This document shows positions 1 through 7,344 of a stretch of 64,000 nucleotides of DNA, one piece after another. Source of the DNA: Streptomyces tendae (lineage in GTDB: Bacteria; Actinomycetota; Actinomycetes; Streptomycetales; Streptomycetaceae). Made by a program: the position numbers and the translations under genes. The DNA lies in assembly GCF_014650435.1 (NCBI RefSeq), contig NZ_BMUY01000009.1, positions 62,001-126,000 on the forward strand, in the 5' to 3' direction. The stretch's first letter is position 1. Each line of letters starts with the position of its first letter. The notes beneath the pieces were generated by a model. That model was not told the DNA's origin. It saw nothing but the letters and a program-made list of their open reading frames with translations, and made no database searches.

Positions 1-698
1 ACGCCCGCCCGGGACTGACCCGTGCGGTGCCCGGCGGCGAGGAGCGCGCGTTCCTCGACGGCAAGCCCGTCGCCGCGCTGCCCGGAGTCGGCACCGCGAC
101 CGCCCGCACCCTGTGCGAGTACGGCCTCGACACCCTCGGCCGGGTCGCCGCCGCGCCGCTGTCCACGCTCCAGCGCCTGGTCGGCGCGAGGACCGGCCGC
201 GAGCTGCACGAGAAGGCCCAGGGCGTCGACCGCGGCCGGGTCGTCCCCAACGGCGTCTCCCGGTCCCTGGCCGCCGACCGCCCCTTCGACCGCGACGAAC
301 TCGACCCCGACCGCCACCGCCGCGCCCTGCTCTCGGCCGCCGGAGACCTGGGCGCCCGGCTGCGCGCCGTGGACAAGGTCTGCCGCACCCTCACCCTCAC
401 CGTCCGCTACGCCGACCGGTCGGCCACCACTCGCAGCCGCACCCTGAAGGAGCCGACCGCGCACTCGGCGGCCCTGACCCGGACCGCGTACGACCTGTAC
501 GAGGCGCTCGGCCTCCAGCGCGCCCGGGTCCGTTCGATCGCTCTGCGCGCCGAGGGGCTCACGCCCGCCGAACACGCCTCCCACCAGCTCACCTTCGACC
601 CCGTGGACGAGAAGGTCCGCCGCATCGAGGAGGTCGCGGACCGCGCGCGGGCGAAGTTCGGGCCGAAGGCGGTGATGCCGGGGTCGCTGGCGGCGTGA
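1..698 (+). CDS. dinB: DNA polymerase IV (DinB), C-terminal part; gene starts before the window
   Basis: About 231 residues of a Y-family translesion polymerase; the frame is open to base 3, so the catalytic palm lies outside the window. Visible first is the thumb helix-hairpin-helix (LPGVGTATARTLCEYGL), then the little-finger domain, with the family stretch VSRSLAADRPF and beta strands such as TLTLTVRYADRS that grip DNA behind the lesion. Family knowledge: such enzymes extend past damaged bases at low fidelity and bind the sliding clamp. The gene ends 12 bp before the convergent cupin gene. Another Y-family member such as ImuB is less likely because the HhH and finger sequence are DinB-like. 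Confidence 0.9.
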   Translation, partial: ARPGLTRAVPGGEERAFLDGKPVAALPGVGTATARTLCEYGLDTLGRVAAAPLSTLQRLVGARTGRELHEKAQGVDRGRVVPNGVSRSLAADRPFDRDELDPDRHRRALLSAAGDLGARLRAVDKVCRTLTLTVRYADRSATTRSRTLKEPTAHSAALTRTAYDLYEALGLQRARVRSIALRAEGLTPAEHASHQLTFDPVDEKVRRIEEVADRARAKFGPKAVMPGSLAA

Positions 699-710
699 GG
701 CCCCCGCGGG

Positions 711-1085
711 TCAGTTGGCCCACGGGGGAGTGATCCGGGTGCCGTCGGCCAGCTCCGCGGTCAGCCCGACCGAGGTGGTGACCCAGGAGGTCGCGGTCCG
801 GTCGGTGGGGTTCTCGACGGCGAAGGCGGCACCGGCGTTGATGATCACCGTGTCCCCCGCGGTGACACGCTCGGTGTGGCCGTCGAGGGTGATCAGCAGC
901 TCGCCGGTGAGCAGGTGGAAGACCTCTTCCCGGCTGACGGTGTGCGCGGGCGCCTTCGTCCCCGCCGGGATCTCGCCCCGCCAGGCGCAGAGCTCCTTGC
1001 TGCCGGTGCGGGGAGCGGCGTACGAGACGAATCGGGTGCCGTGGATCTCGTGGACGCTGCCTTCGGACGTGCGGACGACGGGCAT
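711..1085 (-). CDS. Small cupin-domain protein
   Basis: 124 residues forming a single cupin beta-barrel. Cupin motif 1 is seen around GTKAPAHTVSREEVFHLLTGEL and motif 2 around GDTVIINAGAAFAVENPTD, so metal ligands are partly present. The first motif has one His plus Glu and His; the usual second-motif His is replaced, so activity is uncertain. I chose the ATG at 1085 because GGAGGAG lies just upstream; an upstream in-frame ATG at 1112 falls inside an operator. It is divergent from a MarR regulator, with two perfect palindromes between them, so it is probably that regulator's target. Substrate unknown; possibly a sensor or a small-molecule isomerase or dioxygenase. Confidence 0.8.
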   Translation of the reverse strand: MPVVRTSEGSVHEIHGTRFVSYAAPRTGSKELCAWRGEIPAGTKAPAHTVSREEVFHLLTGELLITLDGHTERVTAGDTVIINAGAAFAVENPTDRTATSWVTTSVGLTAELADGTRITPPWAN

Positions 1086-1107
1086 GGCGGGCTCCTCCGA
1101 GCTTATG

Positions 1108-1122
1108 GTCAAGTAGCTTGAC
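1108..1122. promoter_or_regulatory. MarR-type operator, copy 1
   Basis: Perfect inverted repeat GTCAAG-TAG-CTTGAC between the divergent cupin and MarR genes, on the cupin side. Size and symmetry suit a winged-helix dimer. It would overlap the cupin promoter or leader. Confidence 0.7.
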
Positions 1123-1139
1123 TATCTCTACGGCCCTTA

Positions 1140-1158
1140 TGGTCAAGCTCCTTGACCA
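1140..1158. promoter_or_regulatory. MarR-type operator, copy 2
   Basis: Perfect 19-bp palindrome TGGTCAAG-CTC-CTTGACCA with the same core as copy 1, 32 bp away centre to centre (about three helical turns). A further half site (TGTCAAGG) follows at 1162. It ends 27 bp before the MarR start, consistent with autoregulation. Confidence 0.75.
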
Positions 1159-1185
1159 AAGTGTCAAGGGTGTTTCAATGCGGTC

Positions 1186-1632
1186 GTGCAGAACTCCGAC
1201 GCCATGGCCCTCACCGCCGCCCTGCTCGCCGCGGCCGGCGGGCTCACGCAGCGCATCCACGAGGGCGTCGTCGCCCGCGGCTTCGAGGGGGTCCGGCCCG
1301 CGCACGGGTTCGCCTTCGCCCGGCTCGCCCCGGACGGCGCGACGGTCACCGACCTGGCCGTGCACCTGGGGGTGACCAAGCAGGCCGCAAGTCAGCTCGT
1401 CGACGAGCTGGTCCGCAAGGGGTACGCCGAGCGGCGGCCGCATCCTGCCGACGCGCGCGCCCGGCTCGTCGTCATGACGGAGGCGGGGTGGGCCTGCACG
1501 CGGGCCGCGGAGGCGGCGGCCGCCGAGGCCGTGGGCGCGTGGGCCGAGGTGCTCGGCGAGGACGGGGTGCGCGCGCTGCGCGCCGGTCTGCTGCGCGTTG
1601 CACCGGGCGGGCCGATCCGGCCCAGCTGGTGA
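1186..1632 (+). CDS. MarR-family transcriptional regulator
   Basis: 148 residues. The winged helix is clear: VTDLAVHLGVTKQAASQLVDELVRKGYAERRPHPADARARLVVMTEAG is the recognition helix plus wing of the MarR family, here around residues 55-102. The GTG start at 1186 has no obvious ribosome-binding site, so the mRNA may be leaderless or start at the ATG at 1204. It is transcribed away from the cupin gene, and the shared 100-bp region holds two perfect palindromes, so repression of both genes is the simplest model. The ligand is not evident. Confidence 0.85.
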   Translation: MQNSDAMALTAALLAAAGGLTQRIHEGVVARGFEGVRPAHGFAFARLAPDGATVTDLAVHLGVTKQAASQLVDELVRKGYAERRPHPADARARLVVMTEAGWACTRAAEAAAAEAVGAWAEVLGEDGVRALRAGLLRVAPGGPIRPSW

Positions 1633-1686
1633 CCCGGGCCCTCTATCACCTGCGCCACCGACGACGTCGGTTATCGCTGGAAGTTT

Positions 1687-1738
1687 TTACTGACGCGTAA
1701 CTTCACGCGTGCGCTACTCGCCCGTAACTTGACGAGTG
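1687..1738. promoter_or_regulatory. Pair of 25-bp direct repeats before the lipase
   Basis: Two imperfect direct repeats, 1687-1711 and 1714-1738, share the form YTACT-NNC-N-CGTAACTT-N-ACG-N-GTG, with 19 of 25 positions identical. Each contains a TAC...GTA half-symmetry. They lie 74-125 bp upstream of the lipase start, where an operator or activator site is expected. Some actinobacterial lipid-gene operators have TTAC...GTAA symmetry, but I cannot name the regulator. Confidence 0.55.
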
Positions 1739-1811
1739 AACAGCATCCCGTGATCCGGATCACAGGGCGTCCTGTCATCGAAACTCCCCTGCCCCGCAAG
1801 GAGATCACCCG

Positions 1812-2675
1812 ATGCTGCCCTGGATACGCGCGCTCAGACCCCTGACAGCCCTGCTGCTGGCCGCCGCCATCGCCCTGGTCCCCGCCACCACCGCCCACGC
1901 CGCGGACGCGCGCCCTGCCTCCGGCTGGAACGACTACACCTGCAAGCCCTCCGCCGCCCACCCCCGCCCGGTGGTCCTGGTCCACGGCACCTTCGGGAAC
2001 TCCGTCGACAACTGGCTGGGCCTCGCGCCCTACCTGAAGAACCGCGGCTACTGCGTCTTCTCCCTCGACTACGGCCAACTGCCCGGCGTTCCGCTCTTCA
2101 ACGGACTCGGCCCGGTCGAGAAGTCGGCGGAACAACTGGCCGCCCACGTCGACAAGGTGCTCGCCGCGACCGGCGCATCCGAGACCGACCTCGTCGGCCA
2201 CTCGCAGGGCGGCATGATGCCCCGCTACTACCTGAAGTTCCTCGGCGGAGCCGCCGAGGTCAACGCCCTGGTCGGCATCGCGCCCAGCAACCACGGCACC
2301 ACACTGTCCGGCCTCACCAACCTGCTGCCGTACTTCCCCGGCGTCGAGGACCTGCTGAACGGGCACACCCCCGCCCTCGCCGACCAGGTCGCCGGCTCCG
2401 ACCTCCTCACCAAGCTCAACGCGGGCGGCGACACCGTGCCAGGCGTGCGCTACACCGTCCTCGCCACGAAGTACGACGAGGTGGTCACGCCGTACCGCAG
2501 CCAGTTCCTCGACGGCCCCGGCGTGCGCAACGTCGTGCTGCAGGACCTGTGCCCGCTCGATCTCTCCGAGCACCTGGCGATCGGGCTGTTCGACCGGATC
2601 GCCTTCCACGAGGTGACCAACGCCCTGGACCCGGCGCACGCCACGCCCACCACCTGCGCCTCGGTCTTCGGCTGA
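1812..2675 (+). CDS. Secreted triacylglycerol lipase/esterase (alpha/beta hydrolase)
   Basis: 287 residues. The N-terminus is a signal peptide (RALRPLTALLLAAAIALVP, then a cleavage-type THAADA near residue 35). The mature part has the oxyanion-hole stretch VVLVHGTFGNS and the nucleophile elbow GHSQGG, typical of the LipA/EstA (class 2) lipases; a late DEVVTP Asp and a C-terminal His (EHLAIGL) can complete the triad. AAGGAGA precedes the ATG at a good distance. Cysteines in YTCKPS, GYCVF, DLCP and TTCAS suit two disulfides in an exported protein. Role: extracellular ester or lipid hydrolysis. It faces the LPMO gene across a strong hairpin. Confidence 0.87.
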   Translation: MLPWIRALRPLTALLLAAAIALVPATTAHAADARPASGWNDYTCKPSAAHPRPVVLVHGTFGNSVDNWLGLAPYLKNRGYCVFSLDYGQLPGVPLFNGLGPVEKSAEQLAAHVDKVLAATGASETDLVGHSQGGMMPRYYLKFLGGAAEVNALVGIAPSNHGTTLSGLTNLLPYFPGVEDLLNGHTPALADQVAGSDLLTKLNAGGDTVPGVRYTVLATKYDEVVTPYRSQFLDGPGVRNVVLQDLCPLDLSEHLAIGLFDRIAFHEVTNALDPAHATPTTCASVFG

Positions 2676-2705
2676 CGGGAGACCCGGCGCTCCGGCCCAC
2701 GCCAC

Positions 2706-2744
2706 GCGGGGCTCGTCCGGCCTGAGCCGCCGGACGAGCCCCGC
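2706..2744. terminator. Bidirectional terminator between lipase and LPMO genes
   Basis: Perfect 15-bp stem (GCGGGGCTCGTCCGG and its complement) around a 9-base loop, placed between two convergent genes. No long T run, as usual for Streptomyces. Confidence 0.8.
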
Positions 2745-2762
2745 ATCCCCCGTGTCCCGGGG

Positions 2763-3815
2763 TCAGCCGCTGTGCCTGCCCCCGGCGGCCCGTCGGCGCA
2801 CGGACGCGAACATCACGGCCGCTCCGACGGCCAGGGCGGCGGCGCCACCGACCGCGATGTAGGGCGTGCTGCCGTCCCCGCCGGTCTCCGCGAGGTTCTC
2901 GGTGCCCGCACCGGCGGCCTTGACCTCGTTGGGCCCACCGGCTGCGGCGGTCCCGGAAGCCGCAGTGGCCGGGTCGGACGGGTCGGCCGGGTCAGCCGGG
3001 TCGGTCGGGTCCGTCGTCGTCTCGGCGTCCTGGTCGCCGTGGCCGTGGTGCTCGATCGTCGACTTGTCGGCCGCGGCCGCGATCTGCTCCTCGGACGGCG
3101 CGGACGCCTCGGGGGCCGGAGCGGCACCGCCCGCGGAGTCACCGGCCGCCGTGCCGTTGTCGTCGCCGCCGCCTCCGAAGGAGACGTCCGAGCAGGAGTA
3201 GAAGGCCTCGGGGCTGTCCGAGCGCTGCCACACCGCGTACAGCAGGTGCTTGCCCGACCGCTCGGGCAGGGTGCCGGAGAAGGTGTAGAAACCGCCCGAG
3301 GCGACCGGGTCGGTGGAGGTCGCCACCGGCGCGGACAGGTCCAGGTCGCCCCAGCCCAGCGGCTTGGCCGGGTCGTAGCCCGGCTTGGTGATGTACACCT
3401 TGAAGGTGCCCTTGTGCGGGGCCGTCACGCGGTACTTGAAGGTGTACGAGCCGCTGCTCACACCTGTCGCGGGCCAGTCGGCGCGGGCCAGGTCCATGCC
3501 CTTGAACGCCGGGTCGTTGGCGCTGCACAGCTTGCCGTCCGGGATCAGTTCCTGGTGCTTGCCCGCGGCGTTGCCGATGCGGATGCCGTTCCAGTCGTAG
3601 AGCGCCTGCGTGCCACCCGCCGCGACCGCCGCCTTGCACGCGGCCGACTTCGGGTTCTCGGGCCCCTCGGCGTGGCACTGCGACACCCGGCTGACCGGGT
3701 CGCCCATCGAACCGTGCGCCGAGGCGGGGGCGGCGGCCAACGTGGTCAGGGCGAGCGGGGCGAGACCGGCGACGGCGACGGCTGCGACCCTGCGGGGCAC
3801 GGACGGTGCGGGCAT
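2763..3815 (-). CDS. Secreted, wall-anchored AA10 lytic polysaccharide monooxygenase
   Basis: 350 residues. Signal peptide ends PASA, leaving His-Gly-Ser-Met as the mature N-terminus; this first His is the copper-brace residue of AA10 enzymes, and the second brace His is probably in RVTAPHKGT (about residue 133). The fold runs to about residue 215 (YSCSDVSFGG). A low-complexity Ala/Pro/Thr/Asp stalk follows, then LAETG, a hydrophobic segment and RRRAAGGR: a class E sortase signal, so the protein should be covalently attached to peptidoglycan. Role: oxidative cleavage of chitin or cellulose at the cell surface. AGGAG precedes the ATG. Confidence 0.88.
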   Translation of the reverse strand: MPAPSVPRRVAAVAVAGLAPLALTTLAAAPASAHGSMGDPVSRVSQCHAEGPENPKSAACKAAVAAGGTQALYDWNGIRIGNAAGKHQELIPDGKLCSANDPAFKGMDLARADWPATGVSSGSYTFKYRVTAPHKGTFKVYITKPGYDPAKPLGWGDLDLSAPVATSTDPVASGGFYTFSGTLPERSGKHLLYAVWQRSDSPEAFYSCSDVSFGGGGDDNGTAAGDSAGGAAPAPEASAPSEEQIAAAADKSTIEHHGHGDQDAETTTDPTDPADPADPSDPATAASGTAAAGGPNEVKAAGAGTENLAETGGDGSTPYIAVGGAAALAVGAAVMFASVRRRAAGGRHSG

Positions 3816-3992
3816 GGGGAACTCCTCGAAACGGTCACTGGGGATGCGGAACTCGGGCCGGAACCCGTGGGGTTGATCAGCAAGCTAGCCCCAAGAAACC
3901 GTGAAACCGCCTGCTGGAGGCGGGTGACGGAGATCCTTATGGTCGCGTTAAGGGAGTGCTCAGGCTGGGCTGAGGTAGCTACCGTCCGCGGT

Positions 3993-4460
3993 ATGGAACG
4001 AGAGCAGATCCGGCAGGCGGTCACCGAGGACGTGCCGGCGGTCAAGGCCGTGACCGACGCCGCGTACCACCCCTACGTCGAGCGCATCGGGGTCGTGCCG
4101 CAGCCCATGGAGGCGGACCACGCGGCGAACGTGGCGGCGGGGAAGGTGTTCGTCACCGAGGACCCCGGCGCGGGGCGGGCGGGACCCGTGGGCCTCGTCG
4201 TCCTGGAGGCGCACGCCGACCACCTCTTCCTCGACAGCATCGCCGTCCACCCCGACGCGCACGGCAGAGGGGTGGGGCGGCGGCTGCTGCGGTTCGTCGA
4301 CGCGCACGCCCGTGCGCTGGGCCTGCCCGAGGTCAGGCTCTACACGAACGCGATGATGTGGGAGAACCAGGAGATCTACCCAAAGTACGGGTACGAAGTC
4401 GTGGAACGCAGAGTGGACGGGCCCTACGACCGCGTCCACTACCGCAAGCGACTGCTCTGA
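3993..4460 (+). CDS. GNAT-family N-acetyltransferase
   Basis: 155 residues, a single GNAT domain. The acetyl-CoA pyrophosphate loop is seen in HPDAHGRGVGRRLLRFVD, preceded by the beta4 strand LFLDSIAV and followed by VRLYTNAMMWENQEIYPKYGY, a common GNAT C-terminal motif. The open frame runs far upstream, but that part lies antisense to the LPMO gene; the ATG at 3993 is the first that leaves only the GNAT domain. Substrate unknown (small amine, peptide or ribosomal protein). Confidence 0.82.
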   Translation: MEREQIRQAVTEDVPAVKAVTDAAYHPYVERIGVVPQPMEADHAANVAAGKVFVTEDPGAGRAGPVGLVVLEAHADHLFLDSIAVHPDAHGRGVGRRLLRFVDAHARALGLPEVRLYTNAMMWENQEIYPKYGYEVVERRVDGPYDRVHYRKRLL

Positions 4461-4484
4461 GGCGTCTCATGCCCGGCCTGCCGG

Positions 4485-4619
4485 TCAGCTCTCCGGCCAC
4501 CAGGTGCGCGCGATGTCCTTGCGGACCTCCGGGCGCCCGGAGGGGCGCTCGTCGGACTCCTCGCGGACTCGGCGGGCATCGGTCTTCTTCAGGGGCTTCT
4601 GCACGGTCAGACGGCGCAT
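4485..4619 (-). CDS. Small basic protein of 44 residues, function unknown
   Basis: Read on the minus strand, an ATG at 4619 opens a 44-codon frame (begins MRRLTVQKPLKKTDARRVRE, ends DIARTWWPES) closed by TGA at 4485. The evidence for translation is a perfect AAGGAGG seven bases before the ATG, the best ribosome-binding site in this region. The protein is highly charged with a Trp-Trp near the end and no membrane segment. It converges on the acetyltransferase gene. I recognise no family; small conserved Streptomyces proteins of this type are common. It is too short for most gene finders. Confidence 0.65.
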   Translation of the reverse strand: MRRLTVQKPLKKTDARRVREESDERPSGRPEVRKDIARTWWPES

Positions 4620-4702
4620 GGCTGCCTCCTTACGGATCCACCGGGTTCCGCGTTCTCACGGAGGTAGACCCTTTCCCCGAGACTCACTCATCGATGCATC
4701 CC

Positions 4703-4761
4703 TGTCAGTGGCGGTTGTCACGTTCCCGCGCCCCGACTCCGTTGTCAGTGGCGGGTGTCAC
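4703..4761. repeat. Direct repeat TGTCAGTGGCGG-N-TGTCAC, two copies
   Basis: TGTCAGTGGCGGTTGTCAC at 4703-4721 and the same with one base changed (GGTTGT to GGGTGT) at 4743-4761, 40 bp apart, the second ending 9 bp before the methyltransferase start. Each copy begins TGTCA and ends TGTCAC, so it is itself a short direct repeat. Spacing near four helical turns suggests paired regulator sites, although the element could also be a dispersed repeat. Confidence 0.6.
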
Positions 4762-4770
4762 CCTGGGCGC

Positions 4771-5388
4771 ATGAGTGGGAACAGTGACGGAACGACCGCA
4801 CCGGGTGCCGACTGGGACGCGCTGGCCGCCTCCTTCGACGACGAGCCGGACCACGGCCTGCGCGACGCGGACGTACGCCGGGCCTGGGCCGCCCGGTTGG
4901 CCTCCTGGCTGCCGGACCGGCCCGGCGACGTCCTCGACCTCGGCTGCGGCACCGGCAGCCTGTCACTCCTCGCGGCCGAGCAGGGGCACCACGTCACCGG
5001 TATCGACCTGTCCCCGGCCATGGTGGAGCTGGCCAGGACCAAACTCGCCGGTCGTGACGCGGTGTTCCTCACCGGTGACGCCGCGGCACCGCCGGTGGGG
5101 GAGCAGCGCTTCGACGCCGTGCTGGTCCGGCACGTCCTGTGGACGCTGCCCGATCCCGGCCGGGCCCTGCGCCACTGGCGGCAGTTGCTGCGCCCCCGGG
5201 GGCGGCTGGTCCTGGTCGAGGGCGTGTGGGGGAGCGTCGCCCCGGTCGGCATACCCGCCGGCCGGCTCACCGCCCTGCTCGACCCGCTCGCCGGACAGGC
5301 GCGGGTGGAACGGCTGTCGGACGACCCCTCGCTGTGGGGCAGGGAGGTGACGGACGAGCGGTACGCGGTGGTGGCGACGTACGGCTGA
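4771..5388 (+). CDS. Class I SAM-dependent methyltransferase
   Basis: 205 residues. The SAM-binding motif I is VLDLGCGTGSLSLLAAEQG, followed by the acidic ribose-binding residue in VTGIDLSPAMVELA and by FDAVLVRHVLWTLPDPGRALRHW (motif of Methyltransf_11/25). Substrate cannot be told from sequence. The ATG at 4771 lies just after the TGTCAGTGG repeats. No ribosome-binding site is obvious, so translation may be leaderless. Confidence 0.85.
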   Translation: MSGNSDGTTAPGADWDALAASFDDEPDHGLRDADVRRAWAARLASWLPDRPGDVLDLGCGTGSLSLLAAEQGHHVTGIDLSPAMVELARTKLAGRDAVFLTGDAAAPPVGEQRFDAVLVRHVLWTLPDPGRALRHWRQLLRPRGRLVLVEGVWGSVAPVGIPAGRLTALLDPLAGQARVERLSDDPSLWGREVTDERYAVVATYG

Positions 5389-5499
5389 GCCGCGCGGCGG
5401 GCCGTGTCGACGGGCCGTGCGGGCAGGCCGTGCCGACGGGCTGGGTCGGTGGGCCGTGCCGAGGGGCCGGGTCGGGGGCCGATGGGCCGGGTGAAGCCG

Positions 5500-6000
5500 T
5501 CACTCCAGCAGGCCGGTGAAGCCGCCCCGGAGGGCCAGCCGCTCCAGTTCGTCCAGCGCGGCGACCGCGGCGGCGGCGGCCCCGGGGTCCCGGTCCGCCA
5601 GCCCGCTCTCGGCGAACTCGTCCTCGTCCAGGCGCCGTACGTCCGTGCCGTCGGCGGAGCGCCACAGGTCCAGGTCCAGGTCCTCGACGACCAGCTCGGT
5701 GCCGGTCAGCACGGCGGGGCGGGTGACGTCGCAGTACCAGCCCTTCAGCACCCCGGCCGCGGTCCTGACCTCCTTCACCGAGTACCACCGGTCCCGCCAG
5801 TAGTACTCGGTGAAGACGTCCCCTGCCTCGAAGCGCACGAAGCCGAAGTCGCGCACGCCGTCACCGGCCCAGGGAGCGCGGACGGCGAGGCGGGTGCCGT
5901 CGTCGTGCAGCAGCGTCGCCGCGTACCGGATCTTCGTGCGGCCCGCCTTGACCAGGGCGACACTCACCTCGGTCACAGGTTCAGCCGAGTTGGCGGACAT
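5500..6000 (-). CDS. DUF402-family protein
   Basis: 166 residues with the DUF402 core: YYWRDRWYSVKEVRTAAGVLKGWYCDVTRPA, then the acidic ELVVEDLDLDLWR. Family knowledge: DUF402 members include the fosfomycin-pathway hydrolase FomD and nucleoside di/triphosphatases, which bind two divalent metals through conserved Asp/Glu, so a phosphoanhydride hydrolase is plausible. Its start overlaps the end of the upstream acetyltransferase gene by 20 bp, indicating one transcript with translational coupling. The 110 bp after its stop are a GGGCCG-rich low-complexity stretch without a gene. Confidence 0.8.
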   Translation of the reverse strand: MSANSAEPVTEVSVALVKAGRTKIRYAATLLHDDGTRLAVRAPWAGDGVRDFGFVRFEAGDVFTEYYWRDRWYSVKEVRTAAGVLKGWYCDVTRPAVLTGTELVVEDLDLDLWRSADGTDVRRLDEDEFAESGLADRDPGAAAAAVAALDELERLALRGGFTGLLE

Positions 6001-6907
6001 GACGTACCTCCGTCGCGCAGATCTCGTACCCGAGCCACTTGTTGATGGCGAGCATCGGGCCGTTGTCGGTGTCGTTGCCGGTGAGCGCCTCCGTGTACCC
6101 GGCCGCGCGGGCCCGGTGCAGGGAGTCGGTCTTGGCGAGCTTGGCCAGGCCCCGGCCGCGCTGGGCGCGGACCGTGCCGGTCATCGCGGTCGCGTACCGG
6201 GTGCCGTCGGTGTAGGCGACGCTGAACGCGGCCGGACGGCCGTCGACGACCACGACCGTGGTCAGTTCGCGGTCGAGCAGCGGGTGCCGCCAGGTCTCCG
6301 CGAGCCACGCCTCGTAGTCCGTGAACTCGACGTCGACGTCGCTCGGTTCGTCCGCGACCGTCTCCGCGTCCAGCTCGAACACGGGCCGGGGATCGTCCGC
6401 GTAGTCGGCGGCGGTGCGCAGCTCGACACCCGGGGGAGGGGACGACAGGGGCGGGAGCGCGGCGTGCGCCAGGTCCAGCCGGAGGAAGTGCGCGGCGCGC
6501 TTGCGCCGGTAGCCGTGCTGCTCGGCGAAGGCCAGGTTGGCGGGCCCGTCCAGCACCCAGGCGTACAGCTTCGTCGCGCCCTCGCCGCTCAGGTACTCCT
6601 CGGAGGTACGCACCAGCAGGCCGCCGGCCCCGCGGCGGAGCCGCTCCGGATCGACGTAGACGTTCAGGAATGCCTGACCGGGCTCCGGGCTGTCGTGCAC
6701 CAGTCCGATCTGGGCCGTGCCGATCACCTCCCCGTCCTCCTCCGCGACCAGGGACCGGCTCCGGGCGTCCGGATGGGTGTGGACGAGCCGGTGCACGACG
6801 GCCTCAGGGGTCCACAGGATGAACGGCAGGGCCCGATGGCGGACCCCGGCGAAGGCCGCGACATCGGCCGGGTCGTCGGAACGCAGATCGCGTACAAGAA
6901 CGGTCAT
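5981..6907 (-). CDS. Tandem-GNAT acetyltransferase
   Basis: 308 residues with two GNAT repeats. The first has FLNVYVDPERLRRGAGGLL (about residues 80-98), the second the better CoA loop TGTVRAQRGRGLAKLAKTDSL followed by NDTDNGPMLAINKWLGY, the Asn-rich motif of the MshD-like tandem acetyltransferases. Mycothiol synthase MshD is the best-known relative, but this copy lacks that gene's context, so I give no specific substrate. Upstream partner of the DUF402 gene in a two-gene operon, divergent from a small GntR gene. Confidence 0.8.
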   Translation of the reverse strand: MTVLVRDLRSDDPADVAAFAGVRHRALPFILWTPEAVVHRLVHTHPDARSRSLVAEEDGEVIGTAQIGLVHDSPEPGQAFLNVYVDPERLRRGAGGLLVRTSEEYLSGEGATKLYAWVLDGPANLAFAEQHGYRRKRAAHFLRLDLAHAALPPLSSPPPGVELRTAADYADDPRPVFELDAETVADEPSDVDVEFTDYEAWLAETWRHPLLDRELTTVVVVDGRPAAFSVAYTDGTRYATAMTGTVRAQRGRGLAKLAKTDSLHRARAAGYTEALTGNDTDNGPMLAINKWLGYEICATEVRHVRQLG

Positions 6908-6978
6908 GGGGGCGCACGCTACGGCGGACGGGCGGTCGGGTGCCTCTCATTTTCGCGGGGATACGGGACAATCTCCGG

Positions 6979-7344
6979 GTGACCTTGAAGATCCGTATCG
7001 ACGACGGCACGCCGCCCTACGAGCAGGTGCGCGCGCAGATCTCCGAACAGGCGCGGTCGGGGGCGCTCCCGGTCGGGTACCGGCTGCCGACCGTGCGCGG
7101 ACTGGCCGAGTCCCTGGGCCTCGCCGCGAACACGGTCGCCAAGGCGTACCGGGCGCTGGAGACGGACGGGGTGATCGAGACGCGGGGGCGCAACGGAACG
7201 TTCGTCGCTGCGGCGGGCTCTGCGGCTCAGCGGGAGGTTGCCGCGGCGGCCCAGGGGTATGCCGAGCGGGCTCGGCGGCTCGGGGTGTCGGAGGAGGACG
7301 CGTTGGGGGCGGTTCGGGATGCGTTGCGGGCGGCTTACGGGTGA
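6979..7344 (+). CDS. GntR-family regulator, YtrA subfamily
   Basis: 121 residues from the GTG at 6979 (an in-frame ATG lies at 6940). The N-terminal winged helix is typical: PPYEQVRAQISEQARSGALPVGYRLPTVRGLAESLGLAANTVAKAYRALETDGVIETRGRNGTFV. The C-terminal tail is only about 45 residues, which is the YtrA pattern, where the regulator lacks a large ligand domain and usually controls a neighbouring transporter. No transporter is adjacent here; the divergent acetyltransferase/DUF402 operon is the closest candidate. Its stop overlaps the convergent DUF72 stop by 10 bp. Confidence 0.83.
   Translation: MTLKIRIDDGTPPYEQVRAQISEQARSGALPVGYRLPTVRGLAESLGLAANTVAKAYRALETDGVIETRGRNGTFVAAAGSAAQREVAAAAQGYAERARRLGVSEEDALGAVRDALRAAYG

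Noticed and set aside
2772..3992. 400-residue upstream extension of the GNAT frame
   Set aside because: Antisense to the LPMO gene and without any domain; GNAT starts at 3993.
5389..5499. Possible small gene in a GGGCCG-rich stretch
   Set aside because: Low-complexity repeat sequence without a ribosome-binding site or a sensible frame.
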